This document shows positions 47,008 through 58,389 of a stretch of 64,000 nucleotides of DNA, in pieces. Origin of the DNA: Dryococelus australis. Its lineage: Eukaryota > Arthropoda > Insecta > Phasmatodea > Phasmatidae. Both the position numbers and the translations under genes were made by a program. The DNA is taken from positions 27,811,418-27,875,417 of the forward strand of contig CM056999.1 in NCBI GenBank assembly GCA_029891345.1, written 5' to 3'. Below the pieces are notes generated by a model, which saw only the letters and a list, made by a program, of their open reading frames with translations, did no database searches and was not told the DNA's origin. Each line of letters begins with the position of its first letter. Within the stretch, counting starts at the first letter, position 1.

Positions 47008-48863
47008 AAGGTACTGAATACACAAGGAAATGATTACTATAAAATAAAGTTCCCAACTTAGTGATATCAACAACGTAACTAATTTTTGAAAAATAGTACT
47101 GCAAATTTGAGACTGTAGTATTTTCTTGAGAAGTGAGTGTTGCTAAAATTCTGCGTGCAATCAAATATGGGAAAAGCAATGGAAAAATTTTCACACACTC
47201 AATAGGCTTCCGCCCAACAAGAATCCATGATGCCTTAGGTTCGCTCCACAATGGCTGTAAGGGAAAATTATTTTCACATGCAGTTTTTTGCTCACATTTT
47301 AAGTGAGTGCCCTGACATTTTTAGATCAGAATGTGTGCAGCAATTTAACGTTTCAGGAACAATAACTTATAACATACTCATTCAGCACCTTTCACAGTTG
47401 ACTCTGTCGTAATATAGTTCTATGGAAAAATTATGACACGGTGTTACATGTTTCATACCATTCTCATTTATCCATTTCCATGCTTTCTTTCAGAAACCAG
47501 TTATCTTAAAAGCAATATTAAAAAAAAAATTAATTTGCATTGAACAGCCACAATTACTTCACAACAACATAAAAACACAGTTAAAATATTAACAGAAACA
47601 TTTCCCTTAATCTATATTTACATAAACGCTTCACTTATATAAAAAATAAACACACATACACTCATATATAAATATATATATATATTTATATATCTCAACA
47701 TATACCCATATATACATACAAAACAGTGAGCACAACAATAAAATCCCAATAATAAATTTATCTCATTTTAAAACAACCTGCCAAAACCATTATGAACAAA
47801 AAAACAATTTGGATTGTCCCTACCTTGATATAGAGGCTACTGTATACGCGTTTAATTTTACTATACAAAATACCATATTGTAAAAAAATTTGCATTCCAT
47901 ATATATAATGTATAGTATATAAATTATATATAGTATATCTTATACGTAGTATATTTTATATAGTATGTATTATATATAGTATATGTTATATATACTATAT
48001 ATTATATATAGTATATATTATATAAAGTACATATTATATATAGTATATATAACATTAGAATGCACAGTCATCATTTTAGGAACAGAAGCTTATACGGATG
48101 CTTTCATTTCTTCATGGCCTGCAGGATATCAGTCACGAAAGGCGGGTCTCGGACTCTCATGCCTCTGAGTATGTGAGCATCGGCTAGCTTGGGCAACATG
48201 AATTGCATAAGGAATTACTTCACTTAGGAAGCATTACATTCTGCCATAAAAGCTTGTCTCTTTGAGTACCCTCGACTGAACTTAGTAAAGAATATCCTTT
48301 ACAAAATGGAACTCAATACACCAGTAATTCAGTATGGGAGGGTAAACTAAGCCAATGTCAGTAATATGTACAAACAAAAAAACAGGGTGTGAAGTGAGGA
48401 AGCATGGTTTGTTTATTGACATGCTACATCCATTTCTCGGTGCAAGTCCAGGTGGTCTTGTCGTGATTATGGCTTGAGTGGGGTAAAATGCTTGTTTTCA
48501 TTGAAGAATGTATCATTACCAGAAGCACTTTCAGTGCCGCGCCACAAGCAATGTATGGAAATAGTTGACAATGTACTAAGACTATGCAGAACACATAAGC
48601 ATTATTTTCAAGTACAAAGCCAAATTAATATTTGTAACCTCAACTTCCATGACTTTGTTGTATATACAGGTGGTGAAATTTCAGGGTTCATGTTGACTTT
48701 ATGAATACCAAGTTCGCTTACCAATTGTAGTATTCATTGGGTATTATAAGGATGCACATATTTGAAAGATACTACATAGCAGAACATTTGGATATGTAAA
48801 CAGAAGTACCTTCACACACTCGTAAATAGCTCATAACTGTAAAATCTCTAACATTGCATTTGA
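47008..48863. other. Non-coding, AT-rich with TA-rich simple repeats
   Basis: Includes ATATA-rich stretches at about 47660-47710 and the structured TA repeat at 47905-48052. No gene recognised. Confidence 0.5.
47905..48052. repeat. TA-rich palindromic tandem repeat
   Basis: Units of the type TATATAGTATATATTATA recur with small changes across about 150 bases and contain many self-complementary segments. Confidence 0.75.
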
Positions 48864-48871
48864 AAGTCCTC

Positions 48872-49328
48872 CAGGGGCGTATCGGGAAAGCGGAGGGGGG
48901 GGGGGGGGGCTGATGACGGCTGCTGCTTCCCCCCCCCCCCCCCCCCCCCGAAATGTTACATTTTTTTTTAAAAACCCTATTATTCAAAATGTCAATCACT
49001 ATATTTATATATTTGGCATTACCCACGACACATTTTTTTACACCCACTATTAAAATGGCAATCATTATATTTATTTATTTGTTATTAACCACACATATGA
49101 TTAGGCCTACAACTTATACATCAAAACTTCCTTTTCTGAATAAACGGAGGGGGAGGGGGGGGGAGAAATAGTCAAGTACATAGCTCCTAAAAATGTGAGC
49201 GAGCTTGCAAAAATAATTTCTATCCTTCCACTGAGACTTGTGAACGATGTACTACTATAGTGACAATACGAATACTCATCAGCCACCCCCTCCCCACCCT
49301 TCGAAAAAAATTTCTGGATATGCCTATG
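48872..49328. mobile_element. hAT-type MITE, 457 bp
   Basis: The left end reads CAGGGGCGTATCGGGAAAG; the right end in reverse complement reads CATAGGCATATCCAGAAAT. CAGGGGCG-like ends with an 8-bp target duplication are typical of hAT elements. Subterminal G runs followed by GCTGATGA occur on both sides in inverted orientation. The interior holds a near-duplicate pair (AAAATGTCAATCACTATATT and AAAATGGCAATCATTATATT, about 70 bases apart). There is no transposase, so movement would depend on an autonomous relative. Confidence 0.85.
48895..48949. repeat. G15/C21 hairpin inside the MITE
   Basis: Fifteen G (48895-48909) face twenty-one C (48929-48949) across a 19-base spacer. The strand could fold into a very stable hairpin, and the G run is long enough for quadruplex stacking. 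Confidence 0.85.
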
Positions 49329-49336
49329 AAGTCCTC

Positions 49337-50308
49337 TAAAATAATAATTTTCAAAAAATGAATATGTCGAAGTCACAAGGCTAAAGAAAGTTCGCTCGAG
49401 CCGATGTTGAGGCTGTAGCAGAGCATGTTTGTTTGGAAATGTGTATTTGAATGTCAAGGATTCTGAATGTAATATATTAACTGAAGAACTAATCCCAAAC
49501 AACATGATATTACACCAGTACAGTGCGACTTGAACAGGCCCACGGATGTACTTGTATACATATTTTCAGTATATTATATCGGTAGCACTTATAATAAGCA
49601 ATTGTGTTTTGTTCACCATTGCATGCTGGGATATACAGAAATAAATGGTGCTGAAGACAGTAGTGTTTATTTACATCAAGTTTATTACATAAAAAAAAAA
49701 CTTCCTTATGGTTCAGTCACATAACGCAATCTGTAATACCAGCATTTGTTGAAGTATGAAAAAAAAATTTATAATAGTAGAAATAAAATGTACATTGTTA
49801 TAAAAAGTAACATAGTTATTAAGCTTACTTTTGTATAATGTAAAAACACGAATGACTACACTTCAGTGCATTGTTGTTTGCCAGTAATTGATCCAGTGAT
49901 TCCAACGTTACGTGTACGTTTACTTTTCTATGAACTACAAGGACACATCCTTTCTATGTAATGTCAGTTTATTTATTATTATTGTTTTTTCTTTTGCAAA
50001 ACGAAATATAGCCTAATAAATGGAGAGTTTGATTTTGTGCTTTCTCCGATACACAATTTTATTTTGCCGAAAGCGGCACTTACATATATTATTTATTAAT
50101 ACATGTAATTTTCTACACAATAAAGTTTACGTGTTTTCCATTACAGCTGTTTTGCAAACCACCAGAACTGTGTCAAACGGTTGGGCTAGCGCACACGATT
50201 CATTTACACTTACCACATTTACGAAGATACTAGATGGATAGTAAATTAAGTTATGGCTATACTATACAAATATAGCCAAAGGGAATTGTTTCATGTTTGA
50301 CCACTGAA
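49337..50308. other. Non-coding, AT-rich, nothing recognised
   Basis: Short frames only, no transposon signature. Confidence 0.45.
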
Positions 50309-50530
50309 GCTGCGGTTGTGTAATGGCTAGAGAGCTCACCTTTCACAAAGGTGATATGGGTTCGATCCCTGTGGGTCACCCCGTATTTTGCATTCAGGAA
50401 ACACAGAGAACGTTAGGATTGGTCTATGGTTTTCTTGGAGTACTCCAATTTCACCCACACCCATTGCATCTCATCTTTGCTCAATCTTCATCCCAGTTCA
50501 CCTTCATCAACACTAAATAAGGACCTCAGA
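50309..50530 (+). mobile_element. tRNA-derived SINE, copy 2
   Basis: The tRNA-like head has A box TGGCTAGAGAG, a CTTTCAC stretch resembling a Glu-type anticodon loop, B box GGTTCGATCCC and GGGTCACC. The body contains TATGGTTTTCTTGGAGTACTCC and TTTCACCCACACCC, and the tail has CTTCATCAACACTAAATAAG. It shares order and sequence with the copies at 44575 and 51046. Confidence 0.8.
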
Positions 50531-51045
50531 TAATCAGCGCCGGTAAAAACTCTCCCATTTAACCACCCTTATTTTTATATCACTTTAATCAAATATGACA
50601 TAATATTTTATAATAATTGTTTTAAAATTAAGTAAACTGGATGAACGAATATAAGTACTGATTTTTGCAAACAACTAGTAATTAATTATTTAACATTTTC
50701 AGAATCTTGCAGTACAAGAGAGGCAGCTCATTACTATCACTTGCTACAAAAAAAAAAAAACACAACCCTTGTGCTAAACATGTTTCTCCAATGTAAATGT
50801 TCCTTATGAACACATCTGCGGGATGAATACTTAACAGTCTAAAGCTGCCCTCTCTTATCACAATGTCCAAGAAATGGAAGTGTCCCTTCTTGAAGCTAGA
50901 TCTTATATTATTTGTTTATCCTACCCGCAAGCTGTTTTCACAGTCACCATCCACAGCTCTCTGTAACTTCATGGATTAAACGAGAGAACAACCTATGATA
51001 GCGCAATGCCTTCTCATACTCTTAGTCTAATCTAATATAATAATA
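50531..51045. other. Non-coding, nothing recognised
   Basis: AT-rich spacer between two SINE copies in the same orientation, with a 13-base A run near 50748. Confidence 0.45.
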
Positions 51046-51260
51046 GGTGCCGAGATGGTGTAGTGGCTAGAGTGTTCGCGTCCTACCAAGGTGATCTGGG
51101 CTCGATTCCAGAGAGGTCACCCTTGATTTTCGTATTTGGGGATCGTAAAAGATTATGCCGCTGGTCGGTGAGTATTCTCGGAGGATACACCCTTTCCCCC
51201 CACCCCCTTCCCTCCTAAGGCTTTCAGTCTGGCAATGCTTCATATTCACCTCATTTTTAT
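51046..51260 (+). mobile_element. tRNA-derived SINE, copy 3
   Basis: A box TGGCTAGAGTG and B box GGCTCGATTCC are followed by GAGGTCACCC. The body contains GAGTATTCTCGGAGGATAC, then a C-rich CCCACCCCC block. It is the most diverged of the three in the body. No tRNA gene is inferred, since the acceptor stem does not pair. Confidence 0.75.
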
Positions 51261-52775
51261 AACATGTAATGAAAGCCCACAGATTAAACTATGCCCGTAT
51301 GTTTGTACTTTTCTCTTACCGCTTAAGGGAAATGCATAGGTGTGCTTTAGAAATGTGATATTTGACCATTTTCACTATTTTTTTCCTCCATGAATATACT
51401 TCATATGTTAAAAGTAAAAACATAGACGCACAGATAATTGTTTTTTACATTTTCTAGCAAAAAGTCATATTACAGAACATATAATTACCGAGATAGGCGA
51501 ATATGCGCAAACAACGATTTCACAAAAATGTTTCAATGCACACTCCTCTTAAGACCTGGAAATTTTTTTTTTTTCTCGTAGCTACCAACTTTACTGTACA
51601 CATGCCAGTCTGTGTGCCACGTTAAAATGCATGCACATGTAGGGACAGTGGCATGTTAATAGGTTGATTTTAAAAGGTTGTACCATCTATGTTATTAACC
51701 ACAGAAAACTAGAGTGATAAATATAAATAAACTAACTGTACAGAGAATATGCACACTTTCTCTCATTTTACTGTTGTTCTTATTGTTTTATGGTGATAGC
51801 TACAAAAAGGAAAGCCATAGACACCACAGCTTTAATAATAACTGAATTTCCTTTGATTAGTTTTTTAGGTCCCTTGATAAGCCTGAGAAAGTGGCACGCC
51901 AGTGGTGATATACTGTACGTATTATTCCGAAATTGAAATAGCACATATTTTCATTCATATTTCCTTACATTATATGCCAGCATACTCTAATATAACAACA
52001 ACCACCACACACTTTATTTTTATGACAGCAATATTTTGAATTTTGTTGGTATCTGTTAACAGATAAATTTTTCTCAGTCATATCAGTTGTAGGCCTATCT
52101 AGTAATTTTTAGTATATGTCTATTGGTTTGTTTTTACCAGAATTCAAAACTGTAGCCATTTTGTTGTGACGATCATTGAGCAGCATTAAATCTCTTCATT
52201 GCTTGGGAAAGTTTGTTCCTTTTAGTTTTATATAACAATTACCATTCTTGGATTTTTGCGGAGCCATTGCACACAAAAAAAAAGTAGTGTTTCTTGTATA
52301 ATTAGGTTATACGTTTTACTAAATACAATGGTAAAATGATACACTCAAAAAGTGTAAAAGTATTAACAAGAATTCATGATCGACTACTAACAACTGTACG
52401 TCGCAGTTTCAAAGAGCATCTCAGTTGAGAGTAGGAACAGGCATGGGCGAGACTAGACAGGTAAAAAATTCTAGTCGTGAGGGGATCCTGAGAGAAAGAG
52501 CTGGACCATCCAGCTGTACACACAGGAGGGAGTGGTATTACCCTGCCAGACACCCTCAGACTCCCGGTCGCCAGGTGTGTGACAGGTTGCATCTGAGATA
52601 TTACGGAATTCCAGGCGTAAAGAAAACATGCAACCCTTTTGTAGCAGCTTTTCGCTTTAAAAATAAAAAAACCGAGATTTTTGCATTCTGTTTTGAAAGT
52701 ATATTGATGTAGCTATTTCATGAGTGTAATATATTTCTCCTTAAATTATTACTTTTTGTTTTTCATGGATGTGAC
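51261..52775. other. Non-coding, nothing recognised
   Basis: AT-rich to about 52370, then a somewhat GC-richer patch (52400-52620) next to the LTR copy. I see no domain in the frame 52425-52712. Confidence 0.4.
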
Positions 52776-53309
52776 TTACACTGTATACAAAACTGGCTTC
52801 GTGGCTATTCTGCAGGGCACGAACTTGGGGGTGGTTATAATGATGCAAAGTTTTGGTGGTACTACTGTTGTGGTGATGCCTGGGCGATGCTCAAGTGTAC
52901 AAGTGTTGCGCTGAGACGTAGTTACTGTGGGTACAGCCTGTGAACTAGTGTTCTCTTGAGGTTTGCTAAGAGGTGTAGGTAGAAGTATGGCTGGAGTGAG
53001 GTGTGCGATGACAGGAGTACGAGCATGTTCAGGTTGGTGACGATACTCTTGTACCCACTCAGGATACATGCCAGGGCCAGTTTTCTCAGGTAGAGCAAAG
53101 AGATGCTGCAACACAGGAGTCTTTCTTGGTTCTTGCAGATGGTGTAGAGCTTGTGCCGGCTCTCGTGGAGGTAGACTAGCTAACTGCTTAACTAAAGAGG
53201 TAGATACTCGTGTGCTCAACCTGATGCAACAAGTGTTTGACACACCCTCTCCTTGAATCCTCTCCTCTGTGGAAAAAGCATCAGGAAGTGGAGATTCACC
53301 TTTATCCAA
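52776..53309 (-). CDS. Uncharacterised open frame embedded in an LTR (family A, copy 4)
   Basis: This is an uninterrupted 177-codon minus-strand frame, rich in Pro, Thr, Arg and His, with no membrane segment or signal peptide. Its last third (PEHARTPVIAHLTPAI, then HRPGITT, then TTPKFVPCRIATKPVLYTV and stop) matches the plus-strand frame of LTR copy A2 (PGIPLKGGKRKHK, EPNFVPCRKATRQVLYN) and more loosely LTRs A1, C and D. It starts about 0.6 kb downstream of the LTR TATA box on the same strand. Function unknown. It may be a leader frame of the element or a chance frame conserved through recent copying. It is the only long intact transposon frame in the window. Confidence 0.5.
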   Translation of the reverse strand: MDKGESPLPDAFSTEERIQGEGVSNTCCIRLSTRVSTSLVKQLASLPPREPAQALHHLQEPRKTPVLQHLFALPEKTGPGMYPEWVQEYRHQPEHARTPVIAHLTPAILLPTPLSKPQENTSSQAVPTVTTSQRNTCTLEHRPGITTTVVPPKLCIIITTPKFVPCRIATKPVLYTV

Positions 53310-54075
53310 CTATACCGCGTCTGCAGGCAGTGGCTGGACAGTACTACGTGTTCACCGCAAAGGTGCGTGGTCCAATCCCAATCTTCCCAACCTAGGGGAC
53401 AAAAACATCCACCCGAGAGGAGCAACTCTGGGGAGAGTCGTGAACACCAGGTCAACAAACACATCTATGAACAATGTTCCTAGGTGTTGCTCCTCCTTTC
53501 CTTCAATCCATATAAGAATGTACTCAAGATTAAAGCTGACATCGCATTTTATTTTGTGTGAAAGAAATAAAAACATGATGAGAGCACCTAGAAAGATAAA
53601 TGTGAAATTACATTGGCCAGTAGAGGCAACCGGCATAACAAAAGGAGAAATGCGTTTTACGGGTGTTGAAGCTTGGCAACAAACTCTTGCATTGTTGTGT
53701 GTACGTGTTTTGGAGGAAGACGTCACGTGATCGCTGAAACCGGGGTTGTTCTAAGTAACGCTTACTGGAACATACAATAAAAAAGCAAAGCTTAACGTGA
53801 AAGAAAGGGAGCAGTGTTTGAGCAACGCGTACTGGACAACTGGCAATCTGGTCAGTTCCTGAGCGGCGGGCGCTGGGAATGATGACTGGTGTAGACACGT
53901 GGGCTGTCTGATCTTATATACTAATCGAGGGCTGCTGCATATCTCTCAATGGCTGTTGCCACTAGGGAGAGGGGTGATCGCTGAGCGAGGGGTGTGTATG
54001 CATGGCTTGCCTCTGTAGCATCACCAGCCGGCTAGAAGGGTGAAACAAAAGACAAGTGATAATTACTACTAGAGC
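53310..54075 (-). mobile_element. LTR family A, copy 4 (minus strand), promoter half
   Basis: In minus orientation it shows CTAGCCGGCTGGTGATGCTA (about 54045-54020), a CTCAGCGATCACCCCTC block, TATA at 53924-53913, CCAGTCATCATTCCCAGC, AACTGACCAGATTGCCAG and GTTGCTCAAACACTG. These align in order with copies A1 to A3, best with A3. The LTR continues into the FVP frame at 52776-53309. Confidence 0.65.
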
Positions 54076-55430
54076 TATTTAGCAGGTAGTCAATGAACAC
54101 GCTTGTCCTCTAACCATTGTTACGGTGGGCTGGTGAATAAAACAATCTGCAAGGTAGACAGTATAATCTCACACGCTAAAGTAATAAAATTAACCTTCAA
54201 ACTCTGTGCAAGGGACCTAGGGATAGAGGCTGAAGTCGTAAAAAATTAACAATCAAAAACCGTCATGCACCAATTTTCCCCCTCTCCGCTGAGACTGAAG
54301 CTTATCCTTGTGGTCATGGGAAGGCATATTACCCATAGACTAATGTCACACTTTCTATATGGCCTCCATATGAACAAGATGAGATAAGAACTCATCTCTG
54401 AAGAGAGATGGAAGATGATTTGACGAGGAGAACTATGCTTTTTGCTCAGTAGTCCAAGCTACAGAGGGATGCCGGGGATTGTTCCCTGATCAGGTGGAAG
54501 CTACCAGTATTGCAGGCATAGCCGGTCTCCTTCTTCCCCACCACTTCTAGCTTCTATCTAGCATTCTGCAACATAGGTAAGTTCAGACACCCCCCGCCCA
54601 TTGGAGAGGGAGAGCGTATTCCCCTCTACTAGCCACCATCACAGTAATCAACCTGGCATTATTGCACAGAGACAAAACGTATTCCATTTCTGCGATCAGA
54701 AAGGCAGTGAAAAAGTGATAGTGTTCCACTCAACTTTTGCTATCTAGCAGCTTGAAACGAAAATGTGTTTCGAGAAGTCCAATCAACATTCCTATAATGC
54801 CACCACCTTCAGAGGGATGGTTGAATGAAAGAAAATTCTTATGCGGGAATGCAACGCTGTCCACTGAACATCAATTTTCTTTCCTTCGCTTCTGTAACAT
54901 GCACAACTTTGTGTGCCGCGATATGCAGTCACTCTCCTCCTTGTGAACTTTACCTAGTTTCTTAACAACGGGGAATGGGGTGAAGATCGTTCACATCACA
55001 TCTGGCATCTAAAGCACTCTTACTGCCCACTACAAAAAACAACAGGACAAAAAAGGTATACTCACTGTCTCGCTCAGACACATGTAACTAATCCTACTTC
55101 GCTCTCTCTCGCTACGAGGATAAAAGAGGAACGGATTGCCTTTTCATCCCCCTGACATCAGAAAACCTACTGTCGTTTTCCTTTTGTCTCTCAAATTACA
55201 GTGCGTGTTGACACATGCCTGCTTCTTCATCCTACTTCAAACAATAATGACTCATTGCTTGTTCACGTCAAGTATTCTTACTTCAACTCATGTGAGAGTT
55301 GAAACCGCAAACCTGAACACGGTCGTTGCGGGCCGCCACAACCCTGCCAGGCGCCCATACACATTGATAGCAATGTTGCATAACCAGTGAACATGCGACC
55401 CCTCCTCCCCCGCACTGAGTGCCAACAAAC
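54076..55430. other. Non-coding, nothing recognised
   Basis: Mixed base composition, short frames only. I find no transposon landmarks. Confidence 0.4.
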
Positions 55431-55579
55431 TGTCTGCCGTCTCGGGGCACGGCCGGGCGCCGCCGAGAATGACCGAAGTAAAGTGATGACTAGAGGGTTC
55501 TACCTCCCACTCTGGCATCACAGCAGAGGGACGACACACACCCTCCCCGCAACCCGCCGCCATATCCTGCAGTACTGAC

Positions 55580-55587
55580 TATATAAG
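55580..55587 (+). promoter_or_regulatory. TATA box of LTR C
   Basis: TATATAAG, followed 471 bases later by AATAAA. The same pairing occurs in LTR copies A1 and A2. Confidence 0.6.
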
Positions 55588-56759
55588 TCCGTGCATGGCC
55601 GGGCTTGTGAGTTATTATTTCTTGCAATTTCTTGAGCTCACCCCAATCACTCCTAGTGCTGGGGCCTCTAGCAACCAACAACTCTTCAGCAGCCACCAGA
55701 GGCTGCTACCAGCAACGACAACAGTCTTTGACCACCACCAGTAGCTTCTACCATTGCAGTCCCAGAGGCTTCAGTGATGGCAACAACGAACAGTTACCAG
55801 AACCTTTTTCTGCAACAGCAGTGAACATCAATACACCTTGCTACTAGAGCAAAGGAACTTTAACTTCTTTTGTCTCTTCTAGACACCCTCTGTTTAAATA
55901 GTTCATACAGTATTAATTCTTTCAGTTAACTAGTTCAACTTCCCAACTAACCTAGGACCAGGTCGCCTACACCTGGCTAACATAGATTTCTTTCAGTATA
56001 CCATCTGCTTGGCAAGTGATAGCACAAGTCACTGTATATATTGAGTTCTCAATAAATACAGCTTTGTTCTTAAAACACCAGCTTTTATTCCTAGAGTAAT
56101 ATCAACTTCGCCAGCTAGGAACGACTGCACTGTGCACTGCTGACAGAAACTGGGTTTTCTGTTTGAACTATCTTTGTCTGGGGATCCCCTTCTGGAGTCC
56201 ACCTGTCCCGAACACACTTATTAGACGGCTGCCTGTTCTACCCGTACCGGAGCTCCTAGGTGCTGGAGGGAGCGAACAGAGCCCCAACCACTAGGAATTA
56301 CCCCAACCAAGGATAAACAGCAAACCTGAGTTGTATGCTCTACCGGAGCTCCTAGGAACTGGAGGGAGTATTCATTTGGGTATTGCAGCCTGGCCTTGAC
56401 TGGATACACATCCAGTAGAATCAGTGGTGGCCCCCACGGCTCAACACTTCTGGTCTGCCCATCAGTGGCGGGGGACCTTCTGAAGTACCGAGCTCATGCT
56501 ATCAGCGACAACTGGACACAAACTATTAAAGGGAGTAGTTTCTCGTCTGTAGTGCACTACGTGTATCGTTCAGCGGCGAACCATGCTCTATGCCTTTCAA
56601 GGTACGGCACAATCGACGGCGTAGAGAGCAAAGGGCAGCTCATCTTGCGGCCAAGCAGCAGTCGACCTTAGTTCCTCCTATAAAGGAGAGGCAGGCGGAA
56701 CAGGACAGCACCGCCTCACTAAGGCTACGAGCAATACCGACTGCTCCGGGGTGTGTGTG

Positions 56760-56763
<4 letters not shown>

Positions 56764-56852
<89 letters not shown>
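56764..56852 (+). repeat. (TA)n microsatellite, about 44 units
   Basis: Nearly uninterrupted TA repeat inside LTR C. It creates long Tyr/Ile frames on both strands, which are artefacts. Confidence 0.98.
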
Positions 56853-56858
<6 letters not shown>

Positions 56859-57290
56859 CACCTTTTCCTGCGCATGTCCGTACAAGCCCAGACTACCATC
56901 CCATCCTAAGGGGTGTAGTTTATGGAACTGAAGCCAGGTACGGTATTTCCACCACCGGGTTTTGGAACCAAGAGTCAACTGCCTGGAACCTACAGTACCG
57001 TGTGAGCCAGCACGGTACCACCCACTTGACGTCCGAAGACTGCATTGCCAACTGCACACAGCAACCAACACGACCTCACCAACTGGCAAAAGAACATACA
57101 AGTAAGCCATGTAAAGCCAACACCTCCCATCAACTACTGGCATGCCGACCCTTTACAGGGAACAAGTTGGTATTGAACGACTTTGTACCAACCCGTAAAT
57201 TTAAACATCCCACCAAAGTATCTAGTCACAAACGTGCTACCGATCCAAAAATCCCTGAGATAGCGCACTTGGTCTAGCGTAATAAAAGCC

Positions 57291-58389
57291 ATGATAACCG
57301 TGCCAGATATTCATTAATCGGGCACATGTCAGTGCTTTCCAGTTTTTTTTACGGAGCTACCAGTGGTGTCTCGCAGGCCTCTTTCATTACAGCATGCATT
57401 TACAACTAATTCTTAATCTTGGTGACTTCACAAAATGAACATGTGATCTGCACGCAAAATATAAATGACTGGGAAGGAACTTTTGTACTACTTTTCCCTG
57501 AAGTAATGCTGTGGTCAGCTACACGGATAATTAACAATATCTCTAGTGTTGCACAGCTAGCTACTTTACGTCTTTGTTACTTCACAACCTAAGGGGCTTT
57601 CCCATATAGTACGGGTGCTTTCAGACCCGTCTCCTAGTTAAGGGCTGTTCATAGAGTGAGGTGGCGGGTATCATTTACAAAAATAGGAGTGCTTTCATCA
57701 CTACAGAGAAACCAAAAACACTTTGCATAAATACTTTCAAAAATTATACAACAATATTAAGATTTTCTTCTTATAGCTGGTCTCGTGCTACTGGCAGATA
57801 TTAATTATATTTCAAGGTCTGATTATTCACTACCCGGTAGTACCGTTAGAAAATATATAGGCAATATTACTATACAAAAACCTTTTTGCCTTTTACTCTT
57901 CTTGCAGCCTTTCACATATAAAGTCCATAGCTGCTCGCGGAAAACATTTAAAATATATGATTACCCTTATGTTATCGGCAAACATGGTACTAAAAAAAAA
58001 ACCAAAACCATTACCATTTATTTACAAGGCTCTCTTCTTGCAACCTGCTCTCACAGCTTCAGTCCATGGTTGCTTTCATGGTTGTTTAAGTGACGTTACA
58101 CAAATTTTTCTCAAAGAGCAAACAAAAGCTTGACACATGCCGCTTATACGAGCTATATTAAACAGGACTATGGCTCATCCTAATGTGTTACTTACACCAG
58201 GAACCACAACCATAAATGGCTGCAGGATTGCTCCTGACCAGGGACAGTTACAGACATGTGGTATTTCATAATGTTCCAGATCCAACTTCCTCTTAATACT
58301 CACGTAGCATCAACGTATCCCAAGGAAGGGTCAAACCCAACACATTATTCATAAGTGTGCATAGGATTGCTCAACCCTAGAGGGCAATC
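57291..58389. other. Non-coding, nothing recognised
   Basis: Spacer between two related LTRs in the same orientation. It has only short frames and shows no pol remnant. Confidence 0.4.

Larger units (their letters stand above)
48864..49336. repeat. Target-site duplications AAGTCCTC of the MITE
   Basis: AAGTCCTC occurs exactly at 48864-48871 and again at 49329-49336, immediately outside the element. An 8-bp duplication is the hAT hallmark. Confidence 0.85.
55440..57290 (+). mobile_element. LTR C (long LTR, apparently solo)
   Basis: It has TATA (55580-55587), AGTGCTGGGGCC shared with LTR D (AGTGCTGGGGCT near 58689), AATAAA (56051-56056, 471 bases after the TATA start), and CCGGAGCTCCTAGG(T/A) units near 56247 and 56344, the second matching TGACCGGAGCGCCGAGGGAG in LTR D. 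A frame ending near 57275 contains KLVLNDFVPTRKFK. A TA microsatellite lies within it. No gag or pol follows before unrelated sequence. Confidence 0.55.

Noticed and set aside
50309-51122. Functional tRNA genes, because of good A and B boxes
   Set aside because: The acceptor stems do not pair and the heads continue into shared non-tRNA bodies, so these are SINEs.
53269-53730. 153-codon plus-strand frame opposite the LTR
   Set aside because: It overlaps the minus-strand FVP frame and LTR promoter region; landmarks conserved with other copies lie on the minus strand.
56590-57277. Long frames on both strands with Tyr/Ile stretches
   Set aside because: They arise from the (TA)n microsatellite. 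Only the DFVP-containing tail is considered, as part of LTR C.
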